From Ceratothoa steindachneri (Eukaryota > Arthropoda > Malacostraca > Isopoda > Cymothoidae), in contig OZ018328.1 in NCBI GenBank assembly GCA_963969495.1, forward strand, positions 2,294,001 through 2,358,000: 64,000 nucleotides of DNA, written 5' to 3'. This document shows positions 1 to 11,195 of the stretch, piece by piece. The notes beneath the pieces are model-generated. The model had not been told where the DNA came from and did not search any database. It saw only the letters and a program-made list of their open reading frames with translations. Numbering within the stretch: the first letter of the stretch is position 1; every line of letters starts with the position of its first letter. Made by a program: the position numbers and the translations under genes.

Positions 1-633
1 TCGAATCTGCACTTGCGCAGGGCAGCTTATGCAACTCTGTCCTTGTGGACTTTGACGACGTTGAAGTCAATCATGGGGCGTGAGGTTTCTAAGGACCCAA
101 CGGGCAGAGACCTTGGTCATGGCCAAATCGTCGTGGATGATGTTGATAACACTTCCATGTGATATTCCAAGTTCTCGCTCGATTTCTTCGACCTTTACCC
201 GTCGATTTTCGAGGATCATCCTCTCCACACGGGCCACATCGTCCTCGTTGGTCACGGCTGATGGGCGTCCTGGACGGGGGTCATCTTCAAGGGACTCAAG
301 GCCATGGCAGAACTTCCTATTCCAGCGAGCAATGGTTGCATAGGAAGGGGCGGTGTCGGTGTACACTGCAACCATGCGTTCATGGATCTCTTTTGCATTC
401 TTGCCTTCCTTGGTAAAAAATTTAAACACTGCGCGGTGCTCAACCTTCTCCATTGTTGAAATATTTGTGACTAACGATCTGCGATCAGCTACAGCTTCTT
501 AAATAGACGAGGCAGGAGCGTGCGGCTGCAGGTCCTGACTTGTCATAACTTGTGCTAACACCCCCACAAACAGCCATCCCCCTTCCTCTGTTTTGCCCTA
601 CCGATTCGCAAAACTTATTGACCACCCCTCGTA
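1..633 (-). mobile_element. mariner transposon, 5' part, cut by window edge
   Basis: The minus strand encodes 128 residues (453 to 67) of a mariner transposase N-terminus. Visible are a first helix-turn-helix (KNAKEIHERM), the linker motif GRPSAV, a second helix-turn-helix (ELGISHGSVINIIHDDL) and the conserved SARWVLRNLTPHD, after which a stop at 67-69 breaks the frame. The DDD catalytic domain would lie beyond base 1. Upstream of the ORF, bases 603-631 read on the minus strand as CGAGGGGTGGTCAATAAG and onward, a plausible terminal inverted repeat, next to a TA at 632-633 that would be the target site. The copy is inactive at least by its stop codon. Confidence 0.85.
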
Positions 634-639
634 TCAATG

Positions 640-1290
640 ATATGCTCCTTCAGGGACATCCTGCAGCCCATTTGGCCATGCAGTTGCCCCAGAATCTCTG
701 AAACACCGAAACCAAACTCTTCCAGGCTTACTTTACCATTTTAGGAGGCTTTCGGGAAAGTCTGGACACTGCGATTTTCATGCTTTGTGGTACACAAAAG
801 ACACCAGCTTTTATCCTTGGCTCAGAGTTTGGGAAATAAATTTTGAAGGTACTTGAAGGCTGCAGTCTCTTTGTTAAGAGTTCTAGCTAAATAATGCTTC
901 AAATAGACCAGATACATCAAGGCAGTAGCATACTCGTAGCTCAGCTTAATCGTAGCTCAAAAATCTTGAACATTTTTTTGAGGGGGTTTCATTTGTCTTC
1001 TCATTTGCCCATTTTCATCTGACAAGCCAAGATCTCTGACAAGATCATTGAGGTATCTTTGGTTTGCAAGGTATGGATTCGTTTTAACAGCCATATCTCT
1101 AAAACCGCAGTCTACATTTTCACTGATCCTTTCAGCTTCTGAAATGTTGATTTCTTCTCCTTTCTGAAGGGTTAGGTACAGGAAGAACAACACTGTGTGG
1201 TAGTAGTGAAATGGAGGATGCAAGATCGGGATAGGAAATAGCAGGTTCATTTTTTGGTCACTTCGATGTTTGGAAGGGTACACCATGCAG
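640..1290 (-). pseudogene. decayed coding fragment of an uncharacterised arthropod family
   Basis: A minus-strand ORF (1286 to 957) contains YLNDLVRDLGLSDENGQ, and downstream in broken frames come segments such as AAFKYLQNLFPKL and a GC-like SLKEHIID-type end near 640-660. From memory this order resembles an uncharacterised, transposon-like protein family repeated in many arthropod genomes, but I cannot name it. Several stops and frame changes lie between 957 and 640. The mariner terminal repeat begins directly at its low-coordinate end, so the mariner appears to have landed inside this fragment. Confidence 0.4.
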
Positions 1291-1974
1291 AAGTAGCAGT
1301 TTCTTGAGTAGTCATTGAGCTCGAGTTAAATGGTCGTAATGGCGAACTTCATGGCTCTTCTTTCCCCTCTAAACCATCCCAGGAAAGTAAAAAAATGTAC
1401 TTTATTCCTCTTCTGACTTACAAACAAACATAATGGCTTAAAGAGTCATGACATTTAATATTTTACTCTTTACAACAAACACTTTTCTTACCTTCCAAAG
1501 ATTTGGTGTTCACAAGCAAAATGAGGGGCCCAGGGTTTTCCTTGGTCCCCAAATGGCATTCCCAATTATGCTATGCAAGCTTCACACATCCTTACAGATG
1601 CTGCCACACCCAAACTTTTTGCTCGTGTTTTGATGAACTGTCCGCAGGTATAACAGATTGCAGCCTCTCGGTGCTATTTCTCTTCTGATGTGTTCACTAT
1701 GGTAGCTAGAGCTGAAATGGTAGCTAGAGTTGAAATGGTAGCAGATCTGTGAATCCCCGTATAAATATTTCTCAAGTAATATTCCCGAAGGTTCTAGAAG
1801 TTTCCAGGGGTGTTTTGTGCCAAGTTCTGGCATATTCTTGGAATTAATAATATCATATTATTATTTCCCAAATGGACAAATTTAGAAATTCATTTGCTTT
1901 AGTTACAAACAAATGGGAAATCACACTTTTTTATAGTAACATGAAAAAAGTGAAATTTTGTTACATAGTGTAAT
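1291..1974. other. AT-rich stretch, no gene recognised
   Basis: Only short ORFs without known motifs occur. A 15-base phrase (gagctgaaatggtag type) is duplicated near 1706-1745. I see no host exon. Confidence 0.5.
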
Positions 1975-2684
1975 GGTATTAAAACACCTAACTATAATAC
2001 TGTGGGCGAAAAAAATCGGATACGACCGTTGCACGAAGGGGATCTCAGCTGTCGCGGAATCTCCCGGACGGTCAGCGAATCACATTTAGAACTGTTGAAG
2101 AGGATCCGACAAAGTGAGAACATCCAATACCGACCTCATTCGGGAGTGTCCAGGATCACTGATGAGAGGTCTCTGCGTCCCCTGAGTCTTCGGGATCGGA
2201 AGAAAACTGCGCGTTGTGAGCTGCAACCTGAATGGGCAGAGGAAGTGCAGTAAATGCATCCATCAGAACAGTCCGTCTCAGACTTTTTGTACAAGGCCCG
2301 AAGTTATGTAAAGACCGCTGGACCCTGCGTCAGTAGGGATGTGTATTAGGGTCGAACGAGTCCACGTTCCAATTGTTCTCGACCCCAGGCAACGTTGAGT
2401 GCGCACGAGGTCAGGGGAACAGTGCCAACAGTAAAGCATGGTGGTCGCTTTGTAATGGTAAGGGGCTGCAAGCCAAGTTGAACGGTGGGTCTCATCGCCG
2501 TTAGTGATGGCCCCATGAAATCAGAGAAGTACCGAGCTGTTCTGAGAGAATACCTGCTGCCTTCAACGGAGACCTCTCCAGAAAGGCCCGGAATGTGATT
2601 TTCCGACAGGACAACTTCCCATGTCACACGTCTGCATCCATTATCCATGTAGTGGTTCAGGGACAATATTACGATAATGGACTT
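1975..2684 (+). mobile_element. Tc1-like transposase remnant
   Basis: The plus strand carries Tc1-family transposase pieces in order but in broken frames. Near 2150-2230 is ITDERSLRPLSLRDRKKTA, matching the second helix-turn-helix linker. Near 2430-2580 is KHGGRFVMVRGC followed by MKSEKYRAVLREYLLPS, the family's KHGG..MVWGC and EKYR..L...LLP blocks. Near 2645-2684 is WFRDNITIMD, which in Tc1 proteins directly precedes the WPGQSPDLNP block. That block is absent because a LINE tail begins at about 2685. Stops at several places make it a pseudogene. Confidence 0.75.
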
Positions 2685-2915
2685 CTTCTTTTTTTTAAGG
2701 GGCTATCTGGCGACTGCGAACTTAGGCATAAGTCGCCATAAACAAACAGCCTAGTTCTAGGCTACTTTAAAAAATTTGAAAAGAAAACAACAATAAAAAG
2801 AAATATCCATTAGGAAGCAATAACAATAACAAAAAATAAGGAAAAACAACAACTAAACCTAGTTAAATGAAAGGGAAAAGGCCGACCTCCCCCCAAAAGT
2901 CAACAAGTCCACCAG

Positions 2916-3164
2916 TCAATGTGCACGCACTCGTCCCGAGTACAAAGTACAGGTGGTAGAGACCCCGCCCATCTCGGTACCGGGACAGGTAACGTGCGCG
3001 AAGTCACCCAGACTGGAACATTCGACAAGAATGTGCCGAACAGTCTGGGGGACGACGCAGTCGTCGCAATAGGGCGCAGGCGAGCGTTCCATCAAATAGC
3101 GATGCGTCACACGAGTGTGTCCGATTCGGAGACGACAGAAAGCGACCTGAAGGCGTCGTGGCAT
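2916..3164 (-). pseudogene. I-element ORF2, C-terminal Cys/His motif
   Basis: The segment contains FCRLRIGHTRVTHRYLM followed by CDDCVVPQTVRHILVEC, the H..C..C..H..C pattern found at the C-terminus of many I and Jockey-like ORF2 proteins, probably for nucleic-acid binding. It is in a different frame from the RNase H, so a frameshift lies near 3165-3190. The same motif recurs near 23150-22960 and 56700-56800 and identifies those fragments. Confidence 0.75.
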
Positions 3165-3188
3165 TGGGGGATAGGTCCATGGGAACAG

Positions 3189-3794
3189 TCACGGCGCAAT
3201 GGCACGCAACTTCGAGTTCCCTTCGACCGTCTCCCATCTTCTTTGCCAAGCAGTCCGAAGAGCTGCCCGTATTCCTGCCATGTAGTCGGTGTGAGGAAGA
3301 GCGAAACGCTGGTCCGGTCGCAGAGTCCTCGCGGACTCCTTGGCGCCCTCATCGGCGCGCTCATTCCCCACAATTCCTACATGCCCAGGAACCCAGCAGA
3401 AGATAATCTCAACATCCGCCCGGCTCGCCAAAACCGTGGCGTCACGGATATCGCAAACTAGGAGATGCGGAGATTCCAATGCCCCGAGAGCACTCAGGGC
3501 GCTTTGTAAGTCGCTATAGATCACAATCCGGTCTCCAAACTGGGTACGTCGCGTAATCTCCCGTACCGAGTAGTGTATTGCCACCAGCTCGGCCGTGAAG
3601 ACAGACGCAGCGCGTGGCAGAGCCCCGCTGACTTCAAACAGAAGGGATACGGCGTGGAAGCCGACCCCCTCTTCGGACATGGAGCCATCCGTATACACTG
3701 GCAGTGTTCCAGCGTGAGATGAGGTGTGCTCCAAAATGTCGAACGCAATACTCCCGGTGCCGTGCAAGCTTTGTGAGCAGAGGCGTGGCGACAA
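3189..3794 (-). pseudogene. I-element ORF2, RNase H domain
   Basis: The domain reads LPVYTDGSMSEEGVGF (first Asp), FTAELVAIHYSV (Glu), IYSDLQSALSAL (Asp) and WVPGHVGIVGNERADEGAKE (final Asp), so all four D-E-D-D catalytic residues are visible in one 201-codon frame. RNase H in a LINE removes template RNA and is the main reason for the I-clade call. This is the best preserved domain of the element. Confidence 0.85.
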
Positions 3795-4069
3795 ATAGCC
3801 AAATGTTGTACCCTTCAGGGTGGCGTGCTGGGCAGAACCAGGGGCGCCACCGGCCCGAGAGCTATATCTAGCTCTCGAAGGAGTTTCCTGGCCCTAAACC
3901 CAAAAGGCTTATGGTATGACTGGCGTCTCTCGGCGGCATAGGCACCGAGATCAGCTGTGGATGCAGTGAAAGCTGTTGGCGACTGAGGTAGGCACCAGGC
4001 TCGCGCGTACAGACGGGTGATGCACTGCACGCGGCGCAGAGCAAGTAGCATCTCCCAAGCATCGACCAA

Positions 4070-5792
4070 CTAGCTCTTAATGAAGGAAGTGCGGAAGGCA
4101 CTGGTCGCAAGGCGAAGGCGGGTGTGGTGGATCAAATCCACCTTCCGCAATAAACGCTCGGCTGCGGATGCATAAAACTCACATCCGTAGTCGAGCTTCG
4201 AACGAACAAAGGATCGATAAAAAAGTAAGGCAGTAGCCCTATCAGCGCCCCAATCGCTGAACCTCACGGAACGGAGAATATCCTTGGCGCGAAAACAAGA
4301 GACCCTAGGGCTGCGAATATGAGCCTCCCAGGTGAGGCGTCGTTCGAATACAAGACCAAGGAAACGGTGCGATTCCACCACATCCAGGCGGACCCCATAA
4401 AGAAACAAATCTGGGTCAGGGTGGAGCCGTGGATGGCGGCAGAAGTGCACCACCTTAGTCTTGGTCAAAGAAAACCGAAACCTGTGCGCTTCGGCATAGC
4501 GAGAGACGCGGTTCAATGCCTGTTGGAGTCGACGCTCCAGAGTTGGCATCTGTGCCGCGCCAAAAGATAATGAAAGGTCACCTACATAGAGCGTAGCGAG
4601 ATCATCTTCTGGTAGTACGGAGGTGATGCCATTGATGCTCAGGGCAAAGAGTGTCACACTGAGGACACTTGCCTGCGGGACACCCTCTTCCTGCTCCTTT
4701 GGGCCGGAGAAAGTTTCAGCGCCACCGTACGCGGAATCGACGATCTCGCAAAAATTCAGATATAAACATTAGGTGGCGTCCCCTCGCCCCCATCGTGTGG
4801 AGAGTCTCCATGATACCGTATCGCTATGCGGTATCATAGGCCTTCTCCAGATCGAAAAACACCGTGGCGTAGTGCTGTCTACGAAGGAAAGCCTCGCAGA
4901 CGGCATTTTCCAGTCGGAGCAGAGCATCCGACGTGGAGTGGAACTTGCGGAAGCCGCACTCTGCAGAAAACAGATGGCCTCCGCTGTCCAGGAAAAAGGC
5001 TAGTCTAACATTTACCAATTTCTCCATCAACTTGCACACGCAAGAGGTTAGAGAGATTAAGCGAAAACCGGTCGGAGTAGAGTGATCTCACACCGGCTTG
5101 CGAAAGGCGAGCACAGTAGCGATTCGCCAGGAATCTGGGAGGAGACCCTCCACAAAGATCCTGTTGAACAAATCTAACAGAAAGGCCATGCCTCGCTCAC
5201 CCAGGTGTCGAAGCATGGCGTACGGGACATCGTCCGGACCATGGGCGGTGTCCGCGCACGAAGCAAGAATGGAGCGCAACTCACTCACAGTAAACCTGCC
5301 GTTGAAGGGTTCTCCGCCTCTGGAGGTAAAGTCCAGCCGGCGGCCTTCCGCGACATCACGACGTGCATTGAATGCTGGCGGAGCAGCATCACGGCTAGAG
5401 AATGCAGAAAAAGAAGTTGCTGAGAAATCTGCCACGGACGCGGGGTCCGAGATTGCGGTCCCATTCTGCTGGAGAACGGGAGGAGGGTCCTGCGAGAACT
5501 TGCCCCGAATCCTTATGACTCGCTTCCACACCTCTGCTAAAGGGGTTCTCCCGTTAAGTAAAGACACGTATGCCCGCCAAGAAGAGCGGCGGGCGTGCTT
5601 CAAAATATACCGGAACCTAGCCCTAGCCCGACGAAATTCAGCGACAGTGAAATCGTTCGGGCGGTGCTTATAGCGCATGTAGGCATAACGCTTCTGTTTG
5701 AGGGCCGTCTCACACTCGGCCGACCAACAGGGGAGTGGTCGGCGTGCAAAACGTCCAGACGTCCTAGTCCTAGGAATAGTAATCAGGCCCAC
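4070..5792 (-). pseudogene. I-element ORF2, reverse transcriptase domain
   Basis: Three consecutive pieces cover the polymerase: 5792-5088 (includes the SCADTAHGPDDVPYAML block and DSWRIATVLAF), 5039-4824 (CGFRKFHSTSDALL, then FFDLEKAYDTA with the first catalytic Asp) and 4657-4070. Around 4590 the usual YxDD box reads YVGDLSL, so one of the paired catalytic aspartates is replaced by glycine. Breaks lie between the pieces. Polymerase activity is therefore lost in this copy. Confidence 0.85.
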
Positions 5793-5869
5793 GGCGATGA
5801 GGTTGCCGGAGAAGAACTCAACGGCCTCATCTACCTACCTAAACTCCTCGACTGAGATAGAGAATTCAG

Positions 5870-6640
5870 TCATTTCCTGAAATGCAGGCCACTGCGCCTG
5901 CGCCAAGCACCATCGAGGTGGGCTCTCAGGCGACAGTTGCCCTGAAAATGATATTTGAATGGAAAAGTGATCACTATCATTGAGGTCATCAACCACCCCC
6001 CCCAATCAAAATCAGGTTGTGCATCCGAAGAGCACAAAGATAGGTCAAGGCAAGAAAATGATTCGGTTCTCGGACAGTGATGCGTAAACTCATCCACGTT
6101 TAGGACACCCATCTCACGCTCTTCGATCAGATCGGCAAGGACTTGTCCCCTGGAATTTATTAAGTAATCTCCCCCGAGAGGATGTCTGCCGTTCAGATCT
6201 CCGAGCAAGAGAAAGGGCCTCGGCAACCGTGCCACGACGCGGCGGAAGTCCCCCGCGTCGAAGTCAGCTGACGGTGGAATCTACGCAGAAATGATAGTAT
6301 ACCTCCTATCCAGGTGCAGCTGCACAGCCACTGCCTGAAAGGGGGTATCTAAAGAGAAAGGAAAAATGGAGACATCATGCCGGGTGTAAACTGCGCATCC
6401 CCTAGCCCGGCCATCCCGTGGTGGTGGGGCCGCAAGACCCTTATACCCCGGGAGGGAGGGCAAGAAGCACGTGCCTAGCATGGTCTCCTGCAAAACGATA
6501 GCTAATAGGGAACGGGACGAGACGAGTCCCCGCAGTTCCTCCCAGTTGGCCCGGAGTCCACGGAAATTCCATTGAAGGAATATACCCTCCAGGCCTAGCT
6601 CGGAGGAGACGCGGGGGCCCCTCGAACAGAAGACCCTCAC
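5870..6640 (-). pseudogene. I-element ORF2, endonuclease domain
   Basis: Residues FLQWNFRGLRANWEEL at the start correspond to the N-terminal QWN block of LINE apurinic-type endonucleases, and IVLQETML carries the catalytic glutamate block. A break near 6240-6280 precedes LLLGDLNGRHPLGG, the GD.N metal-binding block. A second break lies near 5995-6000 (run of C), after which the family's SDH motif would be expected. The domain nicks target DNA to prime reverse transcription. With these breaks it is not expected to work. Confidence 0.8.
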
Positions 6641-6901
6641 GGGAATCGCCGTACGCTTCCTGGAGGCAGAACCCCGGGCGCTGTTGGCCGGACAAAGCCA
6701 CTTGCACCACCTCTAGGCGTGGGCGAAGAAGCCGAAGCTCCTTTGTTGCTGTCCTCCTTTCGGGGGGCAGCTTTAGGAAGCCGGAAGATTGCCTAGCGCC
6801 TAGCTTCAGGGGTGTTGCTCCCTATGAGTCTAACGAATCGGTGGAGGCGCGTGGCCTTACGGGAAACGGTCACGCTGGGGGAAGAGGGGGGAGCCCTGGT
6901 T

Positions 6902-8266
6902 TTAGCCGGGGCTGAAAGTAAACCTTTTTTTGCCGCCAGCTTTACCAGGGAAGCGCCAAGGTTGAGTAGAGCCCGCAAAAGAGCTCCGAATGGGCGCGGA
7001 AACAACCGTGCTCGTTGGCCTGGATGGGCCAGGAACAGAGGGTGTCTTTCTAACTATTGAGGCATATGACGTCTCAGGCAGAGCCGAGCGCGCCAGGACC
7101 AAGTCTTTAGCCTCGCGGAATGAGATTCGATCCTGGGCCTGAACAGACAGGATTTTTTTCTCGAGGAGATATGCACCACATTGCTTCGAAGAAGCAGGGT
7201 GCGGCTCTCCACAATTGACACACTTGGCCACACATGATTTAGACTTATCGTGTGCGGCCTTGGAGCATTTTACACAGACTTCCGGTGACCCCGACTTTGC
7301 ACGTCTACAAGATCGATTTGTATGGCCGAAGCAATGACAGTAATAGCACCGCCGCGGCAGTGGCACAAATGCCTTCATGCGGTAGCGGTACCAACGAGCA
7401 CGCACCGACTCAAGGAGCTTGTCACATTCGAACGTGACGAAGGGTGTAGAGGTGGGTCTCGAGGCCCCTCCCTGTTTTCTCATCACACATTCGACCTTGA
7501 CCGCCCCATGGTCGGCCAGCTCTAGGGTGATGTCCTCAATGGAGTAGTCAACGAGTTCTCTCGCATAAACTACTCCTTTCACAAAGTTCATGGTAGAGTG
7601 CGGCGTCACACTCACCGGGGTGCCATGGAGTGTCCGAAGAGCACTTATTTTGGCTGCCTCGGCGGGATTCGCCGCATTCGCCAGAAGGCTCCTGTCCGAG
7701 AAACGGGTCACCTTTGGCTCTCTACCAATTGCACTAGCTAATCCTCTCCTCTGATGGATCATGTTGCCCTTGGCCAACATGGTGCCATCAGTGGTGCGAA
7801 TAACGAGGAAGCGTTTGAAGCCAGCAGGCTCGAAAACGCCAGGTAACCTCTTAATGAGGGGCCGCGATGTCATCGAAGCTCCGCCCTGTGCACTTTTCGT
7901 CTTGTCATAGTCAGTGGCTCCGCACCCGGGGGGGCAGAGGGGCCAGATGTGCCGATCTTGGCTTGGTCGCTTGCCAAAGTGGCAGCAGACCCATCCGTCC
8001 CTGTAGCTCCCGCGGATGGAGAGGAGCCCCGAGTCTTTTTTGTCTTTTTAGGCTTTTTCTTTTTCTTTATTTGAGAGAAGGGCGGGGAATGAACGTGCTT
8101 CTCCTCTCCGCCGGAAGGAGCCCCCCAGGCCAGATGGACCGGCCTCAGCCAAGTCCTTCTTCGAAATGGAGAAGGTCCTGGTGGTCGCAGGGGCACCGCT
8201 CAGGAGAGATCCCTTCCCTCCTTGTACTGCCTCGGAGGCCCCAGCCGTTTGCGGAGGACCTTGCAT
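6902..8266 (-). pseudogene. I-element ORF1, gag-like zinc-knuckle protein
   Basis: The main open stretch (7873 to 6902, 323 codons) holds three zinc knuckles: CYYCHCFGHTNRSC (CX2CX4HX4C), CVKCSKAAHDKSKSC and CVNCGEPHPASSKQC. A Ser/Pro-rich tail follows. The N-terminal part (8266 to about 7870) is Lys/Pro-rich, with a KKKKKPKKTKKT run, and is in other frames, so one or two frameshifts separate it from the knuckles. In this family ORF1 coats the element RNA. ORF2 starts just downstream. Confidence 0.8.
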
Positions 8267-8530
8267 AGGGGCGGATTCGGATTTTCCCCCATGAAGGCCC
8301 TACCGTCTGATGCTGGGTTTCCTCAAAGACCATGTCTATCACAGGAGGGGCCTCCAGTTGGCCATCCCCTCACAGGACATCACAGGTCCCCTTGGCGGCA
8401 TAACCAGTCATGTTTGGGAAGGCACAGGCCTTGACCCCGGCAAGGTTTATAATTCTTGCCAGCAGGTCTTTTGAGGGAAGCGACCGAAGGGGCCTGGCTT
8501 CCCTCTCCCCCCATAAGTGGGTTTGCCCTA

Positions 8531-9179
8531 CCGAGCCGCTTTGGTATTGCTGTAATTTTCACAGAGCTTCATTTGCTTATCTGTTATATGTTGCGGATGT
8601 TACATGTTTTGTCAAATTCATATTTTGTCTGAGGCATATATAACTTATTGATATTTAGTCCTCCTTATTTCACTCTTATATTCACATTGATATGCATATA
8701 GAAACTTTATGGTTCTGCATTTATCTAATTCCTCAAATTTCTAGGGTGTCCGCAAATTTTTGGCCGCGGCTGTGTATCTCTACATAATCTAAATTTTGAT
8801 TCGTGCAACGCTGAATAATTCGGCGCGTAAATAAATGCTCAAAAACGAATAAGAAAGGAACCAAAACTTTTTTTTTCTGGCTATAGTAAAATGAACTCAG
8901 AATTTTGAGGTTACTCTTAAAGAGAAAATAAAATATAAACCGTTTTCTTTTCGAGCCAAGATGCCCCGATAGGGAGATGGATGGGGGTCATTAATTGCTT
9001 TAAAACACGTAGGGTCTTATTGAATAACTCGGACGGAAAATGAAAGGACAAATGTTTTTGTCTTCGCCTACGAAGAAAGTAGAAATAGGGCCTTTGTATT
9101 AGGGTAAAGTGGAGAATGTTGTAGACACATGGCATGGAAAATTCTGATTGCGTGTATAAAGACAATAGTTAAAGAAGTG
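8531..9179. other. AT-rich stretch with one possible DNA-transposon terminal repeat
   Basis: No gene is recognised. Bases 8742-8774 (starting tagggtgtccgcaaattttt and running into ggccgcggctgt) resemble the terminal repeats of Tc1-like transposons. They might be the far end of the Tc1 remnant at 1975-2684, but I found no matching inverted copy near 1950. A minus ORF at 9165-8917 has no known motifs. Confidence 0.35.
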
Positions 9180-9690
9180 ATAGGAGGTGAAGAAGACCGA
9201 GGGGGGGGGGTGTTAATAGAGTGTATAGATCAAGGATTTACACTCAGCCAGCTAAGGGGGAAACAATGAATAAGAGATATAAAGTGAATATTCTGGGTTC
9301 ATGGATGTGGAGAAAGCTCATGAGGGTGTTGAGAGAGAAGTATTATGGTAGATAGTATGGATGTATGAAGTTGAGGTAAACGAATTATGTATAAATTATC
9401 TATATTCGTATGAGAGATAAATGATGTCGCCTTGTTGCTTTAGTATAATTATGGGTGGATTGTTGAGGAATGGTGAGATGAATGGGTGTGAGGTTGTTAA
9501 GGAATGGTGAGAGGTTCTAGCTATGCTGGTTTATGCTGACAACCTGGTGTTTGCGATTGAGCTGAGAGGGATTTAGAAATGATTATCGAAGAATTTGACA
9601 GCCAGTGTGAGAAGTGTGGCTAAAAATGAATGCATAAAAGAGTAAAGTATTTAAATCGTGGATGAGGAGAGGTGTTGAAGTATTGGATAT
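9180..9690 (+). mobile_element. LINE reverse transcriptase remnant
   Basis: In several frames the plus strand gives FMDVEKAHEGV.REVLW (the catalytic Asp block, near 9300-9345), a degraded MMSPCCFSIIMGGLL (near 9420-9460), MLVYADNLVFAIE (near 9520-9555, a decayed FADD box) and IIEEFDSQCEKCGLKMNA (near 9580-9630). The order and wording match the LINE at 29068-33600. Stops are frequent. Confidence 0.6.
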
Positions 9691-10354
9691 GTAACACGAA
9701 TTTTATGTCTAGGTGTCCAGAATGAGCATCTTTGTCATAGATCGGGAACATAAACGAGCTCTAGAATATCCTTATCTGTGATCCTTGACATCGACCAGCT
9801 TTTGTTCATAAGGTCGTCTTCTAATTACTTTTTGTGATCTAATTTTTTTTTAATTTTGCAACTTTTTTTATAATTTAAAATAAATTAAACTTCATTACAC
9901 CTTATGAAGTTATAGATCCTAGATTGTGTAAAAGTAAAATGCTGGGAATATCCTAAAAATATAGCGGACCTTAAACTTAACTACCTTAGGTCACATAATA
10001 TAAAGCTTCAAAAATTTGAGGCGCTGCAAATTACTACTTGTAAATGAAGAAATTTGTAATAAAGTTGAATGATTTGAACCCTCTGAATTCGGCCTCTCGA
10101 AGCGTCTCAGCGAAGGCAGATAAACGTAAACATTTGCAGCGGTCTGATGGTTAATCCTCCATTTTGGGCATCAACCATTTGATCCGACTTGGATTCCACG
10201 CCCCATCTCACTTCTAAGGCGGTTGCCCTAGAGACAGTCGCGATGCTATGACCTAAACATTCCATCATTTCTCACACTCACACATTCCTCACTCCAGTAG
10301 GACCCTCTAAATTGATCATGAGTAAATTGAGGATAATTTCTGATACATTTTACA
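9691..10354. other. no gene recognised
   Basis: AT-rich to about 10080, then mixed composition to 10354. No ORF with known motifs and no clear repeat. Confidence 0.4.
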
Positions 10355-11195
10355 GCAAGGTTTAAGTTAGGTTAGGTTATTATTAAGTTTAGTATGGTTA
10401 GATTAGGTTAGAGTAGAGTAGGTTGGATTAGGGTATGTTAGGGTAAGTTTAGGTTAAGTCAGGTTCAAGTTAGGGTAAGTTAAGATAGGTTATGGTAGAT
10501 TATTTCAGGGTTAAGTTAAGTAAGGTTAAGAAGCTAGGTTAAGTTGTGGTAGGCTGAAGCATGGTAATTTAGGTTATATTAGGTTAAGGTTAGGTTAGAT
10601 TAAGTTACGTTAGGTTATGGTTTAGTAAAAAAAAAAAAAAAAAAATTTGGTCATGATTATTGTAGGGTCGGGTAGTGTAGCATAGGGTAGGGGAGGGTAG
10701 GCTTGGTTAGGATAGTTTAGGTTAGGTTAGATTTATGTTAAGGTGGATTCCGGTTAGGTTAAGTAAGGTTAGGGGAGGTTATAGTATGGGGGTACGGTAG
10801 GGTAGGTTAAATTTGAGTAGGTTAGGAAAGGGGCGGTTAGGTTAGGTTGGTTCAAGTTAGTTTAGGTTAACTTAGTTTACTATAGGTTAGGTAAGTTTAG
10901 AGTTGGAGCGGTAAAGGAGGGTATTTTAGGTTAGGGTACAGCCCTTAAGTTAGGTTAGGTATGGTTTGCTTAGATTAGGTTAGGTTGGGATATGTTTAGG
11001 GTTGGGTGGGTTGGGCAAGTCAGAGTAGAGTAGGTTAGGTTAGATTAGGATATGGTACTGTTAGGTTAAGTAAGTTTAGGTTCACATTAGGTTATGTTAG
11101 GTTTCAGGTAGGGTGGACTAGTACAGGCTAGGTTAGGTTAAGCTAAGTATGGTTAACTAAGTTGAGGTCAGGTTAGGTTAGGCTAAGTTAAAGTA
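10355..11195. repeat. degenerate TTAGG-type array (interstitial telomere-like)
   Basis: About 840 bases are dominated by TTAGG and close variants (TTAGGTTAGG, TTAAG, TTAGT, GTTAGGG). Runs of two or three perfect TTAGG units occur, for example near 10363-10378, 10718-10729 and 11160-11190. TTAGG is the standard arthropod telomere unit. An A17 run at 10628-10644 interrupts it. Either this is an old interstitial telomere tract or a simple satellite of similar sequence; the degeneracy leaves both possible. Confidence 0.65.

Larger units (their letters stand above)
2685..8530 (-). mobile_element. I-clade non-LTR retrotransposon, nearly full length
   Basis: Read on the minus strand the element has, in order, a gag-like ORF1 with CCHC knuckles (about 8270-6902), an apurinic-type endonuclease (6640-5870), reverse transcriptase (5792-4070), RNase H (3794-3189), a Cys/His C-terminal motif (3164-2916) and a 3' UTR ending in an A-rich tail at 2685-2698. 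ORF1 knuckles plus a downstream RNase H are typical of the I group (I/Nimb). Frameshifts and stops in both ORFs show that it is decayed, although all domains can be read. The 5' end is estimated from where coding signal and high GC content fade. Related fragments lie at 22590-25230, 25470-27150, 45290-46110 and 56690-56950. Confidence 0.85.

Noticed and set aside
2919..3461. 180-codon plus-strand ORF opposite the I element.
   Set aside because: It is antisense to the RNase H and C-terminal coding frames, which carry clear motifs.
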